Shown here: positions 58,963 through 64,000 of the stretch, piece by piece
Position numbering within the stretch: the stretch's first letter is position 1
Layout of the letters: each line of letters begins with the position of its first letter
NCBI GenBank assembly: GCA_035527715.1
Contig: DATKZY010000144.1
Span: forward strand, 1 to 64,000
Length of the DNA stretch: 64,000 nt
Direction of reading: 5' to 3'
From: DSUN01 sp035527715
GTDB lineage: Bacteria > Planctomycetota > PUPC01 > DSUN01
Translations under genes and position numbers: made by a program
Notes under the pieces: model-generated
Databases searched by the model: none
Told to the model about the DNA's origin: nothing
Seen by the model: the letters and a program-made list of their open reading frames with translations, nothing else

Positions 58963-60219
58963 TCAGGTGCCGAGCTGCCACGAGGTGAGGTAGGCGCGCT
59001 GGTCCCGGGTGAGCGTGTCAATGGTCACTCCCATGGCCTTGAGCTTCAGGCGCGCGATCTCGCGGTCAATCTCCTTCGGCACGCCGTAGACGCGCTTCCC
59101 GAGGGTCGCGTGGTTCTTGACGATGTGCTCGGCGGCGAGGGCCTGGTTGGCGAAGGACATGTCCATGACGCAGGCGGGGTGGCCTTCGGCGGCGGCGAGG
59201 TTGACGAGGCGCCCCTCGGCCAGCAGGTTGATGCGGCGGCCGTCCTTGAGGGTGAATTGCTGAACGCTCGGGCGGACGCGCTTGACCGATTTCGACATCT
59301 TCTTGAGGGCGGGGATGTCCACCTCGATGTCGAAGTGGCCGCTGTTGCACACGCAGGCGCCGTCCTTCATCACGCGGAAGTGGGGGGTGGTGAGGACGGT
59401 GCGGTTGCCGGTGACGGACACGAAGATGTCGCCGGTCTTGGCGGCCTCGGCCATGGGCATCACCTGATAGCCGTCCATCACGGCCTCGAGGGCGCGCAGG
59501 GGGTCCACCTCGGTGATGATCACGTGGGCGCCCATGCCGCGGGCGCGGGTGGCCACGCCGCGGGCGCACCAGCCGTAGCCGGCCACGACGAACGCCGAGC
59601 CGGCCAGCAGGCGGTTGGTGGCGCGGAGGATGCCGTCAATCGTGCTCTGGCCCGTGCCGTAGCGGTTGTCGAAGAGGTGCTTGGTGTCGGCGTCGTTCAC
59701 GGCGATGATGGGGTAGGCGAGCACGCCGTCGGCCTCCATCGCGCGGAGGCGGATGACGCCGGTCGTCGTCTCCTCGGAGCCGCCGAGCATGAGGGGCAGA
59801 TGGGACTTGCGTTCGGAGTGGATGGTGGACACGAGGTCGCAGCCGTCGTCCATCGAGATGCTCGGCCTGGCGTCGAGGACGGCGTGGACGTGGTCGTAGT
59901 AGGACTTGCGGTCTTCGCCGCGGATGGCGAAGGTGGGCACCTTGTAGTGGCGCACGAGCGCGGCGGCCGTGTCGTCCTGGGTCGAGAGGGGGTTGGAGGC
60001 GCAGAGCGCGAGCCTGGCCCCGCCGGCGGCGAGGGTGCGCATGAGGTTGGCGGTTTCGGTGGTGACGTGGAGGCAGGCGGCGATGGTGATGCCCTTGAGC
60101 GGCTTCTCCCGTGCGAAGCGCTCGCGGATGAGGCGCAGCACCGGCATCTGCTCCTCGGCCCACTCGATCCTGTCGCGGCCCTGGTTGGCCAGTTTCAGGT
60201 CTTTGACGTCGTACTTCAT
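58963..60219 (-). CDS. ahcY: S-adenosylhomocysteine hydrolase
   Basis: The 418-residue enzyme has LHVTTETANLMRTL, the ASNPLSTQDDTAAALV segment, the FDNRYGTGQSTIDGILRATN region with Lys/Asp partner sites, and the NAD-binding VVAGYGWCARGVATRARGMG. ACVCNSGHFDIEVD and NLAAAEGHP are further family boxes. It lacks the C-terminal KPxxYRY tail of the eukaryotic/proteobacterial type and so belongs to the shorter bacterial-archaeal group. It splits SAH to homocysteine and adenosine. The AAAGGGAGACAC upstream gives its Shine-Dalgarno, 13 nt after the metK stop. Confidence 0.96.
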   Translation of the reverse strand: MKYDVKDLKLANQGRDRIEWAEEQMPVLRLIRERFAREKPLKGITIAACLHVTTETANLMRTLAAGGARLALCASNPLSTQDDTAAALVRHYKVPTFAIRGEDRKSYYDHVHAVLDARPSISMDDGCDLVSTIHSERKSHLPLMLGGSEETTTGVIRLRAMEADGVLAYPIIAVNDADTKHLFDNRYGTGQSTIDGILRATNRLLAGSAFVVAGYGWCARGVATRARGMGAHVIITEVDPLRALEAVMDGYQVMPMAEAAKTGDIFVSVTGNRTVLTTPHFRVMKDGACVCNSGHFDIEVDIPALKKMSKSVKRVRPSVQQFTLKDGRRINLLAEGRLVNLAAAEGHPACVMDMSFANQALAAEHIVKNHATLGKRVYGVPKEIDREIARLKLKAMGVTIDTLTRDQRAYLTSWQLGT

Positions 60220-60232
60220 GTGTCTCCCTTTA

Positions 60233-61399
60233 TCAGAGCCCTGCGGCCTTGCGGAGGGCGGCGGCCTTCTCGGTGCGCTCCCAGGTGTAGATGTCGTAGT
60301 TCGAGTGGCCGAGGTGGCCGTAGCGGGCGGTGTGCTTGAAGATGGGGCGGCGGAGCTTGTAGTAGTCTATGATGGCGCGGGGGCGGAGGTCCCAGTGCTC
60401 GGCGATGAGGGCCTCGAGCTTCTCGTCGGCGATGCGGCCGGTGCCCTCGGTGTCGACGTTGATGCTGATGGGCCGCGCGATGCCGATGGCGTAGGAGAGC
60501 TGCACCTCGCAGCGGTCGGCGAGGCCGGCGGCGACGATGTTCTTGGCGATGTGGCGGGCGGCGTAGCTGGCCGAGCGGTCCACCTTGCTGGGGTCCTTGC
60601 CGCTGAAGGCGCCGCCGCCGTGGCTGCCGCTGCCGCCATAGGTGTCCACGATGATCTTCCGCCCCGTCAGGCCCGTGTCGCCGTGGGGGCCGCCCATGAC
60701 GAAGCGGCCCGTGGGGTTGACGTGGATGATCGTGTCCTTGTCCACCATGCCCTTGGGGAAGGTCTTCGGGATGAGGAGCTTGACGAAGTCGGCCTTGATG
60801 CGCCTTTGCGTGGCCTTCTCGTGGTGCTGGGTGGAGACGACGACGGTGTGGATGCGGACGGGCTTGTTGTTCTCGTATTCGACGGTGACCTGGGTCTTGC
60901 CGTCGGGGCGGATGTAGGGGAGGATTTTGCGGGTGCGGAGGCGTGTGAGGCCGTGGACGAGGCGATGGGCGTAGCAGATGGGGGCGGGCATGAGCTCGCG
61001 GGTCTCGCGGCAGGCGAAGCCGAACATCATGCCCTGGTCGCCGGCGCCCTGCTCGTGGCTGGAGGTCTCGTCCACGCCCTGGGCGATGTCGGGCGACTGG
61101 CGGTGGACGCTGGTGACGACGCCGCAGGAGTTGGCGTCGAAGCCGATCTTGGGGTCGGTGTAGCCGATCTCGGCAATGGTCTGCCGGGCGACGGCGGCGA
61201 GGTCCACGATGGTCTTCGAGGTGATTTCGCCCGCGATGACGACGAGGCCGGTGGTCACGAGGGTCTCGCACGCGACGCGCGACGCCGGGTCGCCCGCGAT
61301 GTAGGCGTCAACGATGGCATCGGAGATCTGGTCGGCCACCTTGTCGGGGTGGCCCATCGTGACCGCTTCCGACGTGAAGAGATGCCTGCGTCCGCTCAT
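60233..61399 (-). CDS. metK: S-adenosylmethionine synthetase
   Basis: The 388-residue enzyme has all the marks: FTSEAVTMGHPDKVADQISD near the N-terminus with the ATP-binding His (GHPDK), QGAGDQGMMFGFA, the metal loop TYGGSGSHGGGAFSGKDPSKVDRS and the final YGHLGHSNYDIYTWE. It makes SAM from methionine and ATP. The start overlaps the end of waaA (ATGA, 61396-61399), so translation is coupled, and it is followed by ahcY in the same operon. Confidence 0.97.
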   Translation of the reverse strand: MSGRRHLFTSEAVTMGHPDKVADQISDAIVDAYIAGDPASRVACETLVTTGLVVIAGEITSKTIVDLAAVARQTIAEIGYTDPKIGFDANSCGVVTSVHRQSPDIAQGVDETSSHEQGAGDQGMMFGFACRETRELMPAPICYAHRLVHGLTRLRTRKILPYIRPDGKTQVTVEYENNKPVRIHTVVVSTQHHEKATQRRIKADFVKLLIPKTFPKGMVDKDTIIHVNPTGRFVMGGPHGDTGLTGRKIIVDTYGGSGSHGGGAFSGKDPSKVDRSASYAARHIAKNIVAAGLADRCEVQLSYAIGIARPISINVDTEGTGRIADEKLEALIAEHWDLRPRAIIDYYKLRRPIFKHTARYGHLGHSNYDIYTWERTEKAAALRKAAGL

Positions 61400-62700
61400 G
61401 GGGTCCGAGTTCCTTTCTTGCCCTTGGAGTGGAGGAACGGCTCCAGTGCCTCGAGGGTGCGGCGGGTGGCGCCGCGATTCGCTTCGACCACCCGGCGTGC
61501 CCGGCGTCCCATCTCCGCGGCGTCTCCGGGGTGTCCGAGCAAGTCGCCGAGCGCCGTGCCCAGCTCCGCCGCGTCGGCCACGCGCCGCGCGGCTCCGTGA
61601 GCGAGCAGTTGCTCGTTCACGTCGCGGAAGTTGCCCGTGTGCGGGCCGAAGAGCACGGGCTTCGCCTGGGCAGAGGGCTCAATTGTACTTTGCCCGCCGT
61701 GCGGAATCAAGCTGCCCCCCACAAAAACCAGCGTGGCGAGGCCGTAGACCCGGGCCAGCTCGCCCATCGTGTCGAGCAGGATCACCGCGCCGGGCTCGGC
61801 GCGCGCCCCGTCCTTGAGGGCGGTGCGGCGGATGCAGGGGAGGCCGGCGCGGCGGATGAGCTGCTCGACGGGGCCGAAGCGGTCGGCCTGGCGCGGCGCC
61901 AGGAGGAGGCGAAGAGCGGGAAACTCCCGCTTGAGGCGCGGGTAGGCATCGAGCAGCGCCTCGTCCTCGCCCGGCCACGTGCAGCCGCCGACGACGAGCG
62001 GCTCGTCGGGGCCGAGGCCGAAGCTGGCGGCCAGCTCGGCGTCGAGGCCGCGCGGCGGTGCGGGGGGGGCGGAATCGAACTTCAGGTTCCCCGTCACCGT
62101 CACCCGCTCGGCGGGCGCGCCCAGGGCCTTCAGCCGCTCGGCGTAGGCCTGGGTCTGCACGCAGAACTGCGCGATCCGCCGCAGCCAGCGGCCCGCCAGG
62201 GGACGGATGAGGCGGTAGCGGCCGAACGCCTTCTCGCTGAGGCGGCCGTTGACGATGGCGACGGGCACGCCCCGCCGCGCGGCGGCCGCGAGGAAGTTCG
62301 GCCACACCTCCAGCTCCACCAGCACGATCAGGTTCGGGCGGATGCGGCGCAGCGTCCGAGCCACCGCGCACGAGAAGTCGAGCGGGTAGTAGAACGCCCG
62401 GCGGCCGGGATACAGCTTCTCCGCCATCGCGCGGCCCGTGTAGGTCGCCGTCGAGAACACGATCTCCCAGTCGGGATGCTCCTGTGCGAATGCCTCGACG
62501 AGCGGGCGGACGAGGTTCATCTCGCCCACCGACACCGCGTGGACCCACAGGCAGGGGGCCTCGCCCTCCCTGGGCGCGACGCCGCCGAAGCGTTCGCGGT
62601 AGCCGGTGCGGTACTTCCGGCTCGTCAGCGCCTTGTAGGCCAGGACCGGCGAGGCCAGAGTCACGCCAGCCGCATAAGCAATGTCGAGGAGGAGCGACAT
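61396..62700 (-). CDS. waaA: 3-deoxy-D-manno-octulosonic-acid (Kdo) transferase
   Basis: The 434-residue GT30 enzyme has an N-terminal membrane helix (SLLLDIAYAAGVTLASPVLA), YRERFGG, WVHAVSVGEMN, the STATYTGRAMAEKL block and VLVELEVWPNFL with the catalytic Glu. The second domain has NLKFDS, GGCTWPGEDEALLDAY and VFVGGSLIPHGGQSTIEP. It attaches Kdo to lipid A, so the host makes LPS. The ATG at 62700 lies only ~8 nt after the -10 box of the promoter at 62709-62737, so the mRNA has a very short or no leader. It heads waaA-metK-ahcY. Confidence 0.93.
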   Translation of the reverse strand: MSLLLDIAYAAGVTLASPVLAYKALTSRKYRTGYRERFGGVAPREGEAPCLWVHAVSVGEMNLVRPLVEAFAQEHPDWEIVFSTATYTGRAMAEKLYPGRRAFYYPLDFSCAVARTLRRIRPNLIVLVELEVWPNFLAAAARRGVPVAIVNGRLSEKAFGRYRLIRPLAGRWLRRIAQFCVQTQAYAERLKALGAPAERVTVTGNLKFDSAPPAPPRGLDAELAASFGLGPDEPLVVGGCTWPGEDEALLDAYPRLKREFPALRLLLAPRQADRFGPVEQLIRRAGLPCIRRTALKDGARAEPGAVILLDTMGELARVYGLATLVFVGGSLIPHGGQSTIEPSAQAKPVLFGPHTGNFRDVNEQLLAHGAARRVADAAELGTALGDLLGHPGDAAEMGRRARRVVEANRGATRRTLEALEPFLHSKGKKGTRTP

Positions 62701-62708
62701 AGCGCAGG

Positions 62709-62737
62709 ATGTTACCAGAACCCGCCGACTCCTTCAA
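62709..62737 (-). promoter_or_regulatory. Promoter of waaA-metK-ahcY
   Basis: TTGAAG (62732-62737), 17-bp spacer, TAACAT (62709-62714), both 4/6. The predicted transcript would begin about 62702, almost at the start codon. Confidence 0.5.
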
Positions 62738-62763
62738 CCGCTCGATCGGGCATCGTGCGCCCC

Positions 62764-62809
62764 CAAGATGCTCACCTCACCCCGCCCGCGAAGTGAGGTG
62801 AACATCTTG
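62764..62809. repeat. Long hairpin with CAAGATG/CATCTTG ends
   Basis: A 17-nt arm (62764-62780) and its complement (62793-62809) pair with one mismatch around a 12-nt loop. The arms begin CAAGATG and end CATCTTG, as in the next hairpin. Confidence 0.8.
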
Positions 62810-62901
62810 CCGCCGCCTCCCCACCCTGTCACTCGTCGAGCACATGTGCTTGCTATCACTGAGCTTGCGGCGAGGCGTGCGTGGCAGGCGCCTGACCATT
62901 T

Positions 62902-62949
62902 CAAGATGTTCACCCCGTGTGTTGCGCGCTGAACATCTTGAACATCTTG
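62902..62949. repeat. Second CAAGATG/CATCTTG hairpin with tandem copy
   Basis: CAAGATGTTCA (62902-62912) pairs with TGAACATCTTG (62930-62940), and AACATCTTG is repeated at once (62941-62949). An 11-bp direct repeat TGCGTGGCAGG (62878-62888 and 62948-62958) brackets it. Otherwise 62701-63091 holds only the waaA promoter and the Shine-Dalgarno of the VIT gene. Confidence 0.75.
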
Positions 62950-63091
62950 CGTGGCAGGGTTGGGGGCCATGCTCCCAGCGCGACCACTCTCGCACGGTGG
63001 CGCGGGAACCGGCCTCGCCCTGCGCGCGTCTCAATGGATGACGGGAGGGGTATTCCTGGCCTGGGGGCTGTAACACCTGGAGGGTCCGACG

Positions 63092-64000
63092 ATGAGGACG
63101 TGTGCGGCAATTGCGGCGATTCTCGCGCTGGCTTCGACCTGGCTTGCGGCGGGCGAGGCGGCTCAGCCACAAGGAAACCCCGCCGAACGCGACGTGACGC
63201 AGGGGGCGCTGCGCATCGTGACGAAGGAGGGCGGGGTCGTCGAGTGCCCGCTGAAGCACACCGACGTGCGGGCCGACGTCTCCGGCTTCATCGCCCGCGT
63301 GAAAGTGACCCAGACCTTCCACAACCCGCTCGATGAAAAGATCGAGGCGATCTACGTCTTCCCCCTGCCGCACAAGGCGGCGGTGGACGACATGACGATG
63401 GTCATCGGCGAGCGGCGCATCGTGGGCCTCATCAAGCGGCGGGCCGCGGCACGCGAGATCTACGAGCAGGCCCTCGTCCGCGGCCTCACCGCCGCGCTCC
63501 TGGAGCAGGAGCGGCCCAACATCTTCACGCAATCGGTCGGCAACATCCCGCCCAAGCAGGAGGTCAAGATCGAGATCTCCTACGTGGACGTGCTGGAATA
63601 CGACATGGGCGTCTACGAGTTCCATTTCCCGATGGTCGTTGGCCCCCGCTACATCCCCGGGTCGCCCACGTCGAGCATCCCCCCCGTGCCGCCCGAGCTC
63701 AAGGGCAAGGTCGGCGAGCTGGACAAGACGAAGGTGCCCGAGGGCAAGGACAAGCCGAAGGGCACCGGCTGGGCGCCCGACACGACGCGGGTGCCCGACG
63801 CCTCGCGCATCACCCCACCCGTCCTCAAGCCCGGCGTGCGCAACGGCCACGACATCTCGCTCGCCGTCTGGCTCAACGCCGGCGTGCCCATCCAGGACCT
63901 CAAGGTCGCCAACCACAAGGCCGAGGTCGAGCGCGACGGCGTGGCGAAGGCCGCCGTCGCTCTCTCGCGTGGCGACACGATTCCGAACAAGGACTTCGTC
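63092..64000 (+). CDS. Secreted VIT-domain protein (3' end outside window)
   Basis: The visible 303 residues start with a signal peptide (MRTCAAIAAILALASTWLAAG) after GGAGGG 7 nt upstream. The VIT (vault/inter-alpha-trypsin) domain spans ~35-165: KHTDVRADVSGFIARVKVTQTF, VFPLPHKAAVDDMTM, the EIYEQALVRGLTAALLEQ helix and NIPPKQEVKIEISY. A Pro/Lys-rich linker follows. VIT proteins usually go on to a von Willebrand A domain and sit in the envelope; I cannot see that part. The frame stays open to 64000. Confidence 0.85.
   Translation, partial: MRTCAAIAAILALASTWLAAGEAAQPQGNPAERDVTQGALRIVTKEGGVVECPLKHTDVRADVSGFIARVKVTQTFHNPLDEKIEAIYVFPLPHKAAVDDMTMVIGERRIVGLIKRRAAAREIYEQALVRGLTAALLEQERPNIFTQSVGNIPPKQEVKIEISYVDVLEYDMGVYEFHFPMVVGPRYIPGSPTSSIPPVPPELKGKVGELDKTKVPEGKDKPKGTGWAPDTTRVPDASRITPPVLKPGVRNGHDISLAVWLNAGVPIQDLKVANHKAEVERDGVAKAAVALSRGDTIPNKDFV

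Noticed and set aside
60233..62760. SAM riboswitch or leader upstream of metK
   Set aside because: metK starts inside the waaA stop codon and waaA itself has almost no leader, so there is no room for one.

Overview
The window is GC-rich (roughly two thirds G+C, with a strong third-position G/C bias) and densely coded on both strands. It looks like a chromosomal segment of a Gram-negative heterotroph of the Planctomycetota or a nearby PVC/FCB-type lineage. The clues are DUF1080 and HzsA-like proteins, a formylglycine-generating-enzyme-like domain fused to c-heme motifs, PEP-CTERM sorting, sialate O-acetylesterase-like proteins, many carbohydrate-active enzymes, lipoproteins, and a Kdo transferase (WaaA), which implies LPS. 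The lineage is inferred from gene content only. I saw no rRNA, tRNA or CRISPR array.

Region 1 (1-13.5 kb): a sugar-uptake and polysaccharide-use run. It holds an ADP-ribosylglycohydrolase-like protein cut by the window edge, a complete sugar ABC transporter (lipoprotein binding protein, double ATPase, permease), a large secreted alpha/alpha-barrel protein and a GH123/DUF4091 lipoprotein. A flavin reductase, an M14 carboxypeptidase and a PEP-CTERM GH113-like protein follow. Region 2 (13.5-24.7 kb): a solitary hisF, a GH116 glycosidase, a TIR/deoxyribosyltransferase-like protein of possible effector type, a DUF1080 protein and four tandem paralogous lipoproteins of unknown function. Region 3 (24.7-41.2 kb): a three-gene exported-protein operon (TPR protein, low-complexity coiled-coil protein, permuted NlpC/P60-like protein), a translationally coupled glycosidase and heparinase-like pair, a membrane Ser/Thr kinase, GH16, a 1387-residue HzsA-like/FGE fusion and a FAD oxidoreductase.

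Region 4 (41.2-46.6 kb): an apparently less GC-rich three-gene block (proline-racemase family, HExxH metallopeptidase, SASA esterase), then a PQQ-type beta-propeller protein. Region 5 (46.6-55.5 kb): a large arsenic module on the minus strand. In transcription order it is arsR, a DUF318/ArsP-type permease, a Tat-exported flavoprotein, a radical SAM/SPASM protein, a ~240-bp palindromic element, acr3, a lipoprotein of unknown function, arsC (thioredoxin-coupled), a small redox protein (ArsE-like) and an ArsF-ArsG fusion. A second, longer paralog of the unknown lipoprotein follows. Region 6 (55.8-64 kb): SASA esterase, YbaK deacylase and B12-type radical SAM, then a waaA-metK-sahH operon that joins lipid A glycosylation to the activated-methyl cycle, and a VIT-domain protein cut by the right edge.

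Non-coding DNA is unusually structured. Two unrelated genes share an ~85-nt leader whose 14-bp hairpin buries the ribosome-binding site. The acr3 leader is a 239-bp near-palindrome with covarying stems. Several start-codon-proximal inverted arrays are built from 7-9-nt tandem units. Candidate sigma70-type promoters are visible upstream of about ten genes. The best is at arsR, where an inverted repeat covers the -10 element.
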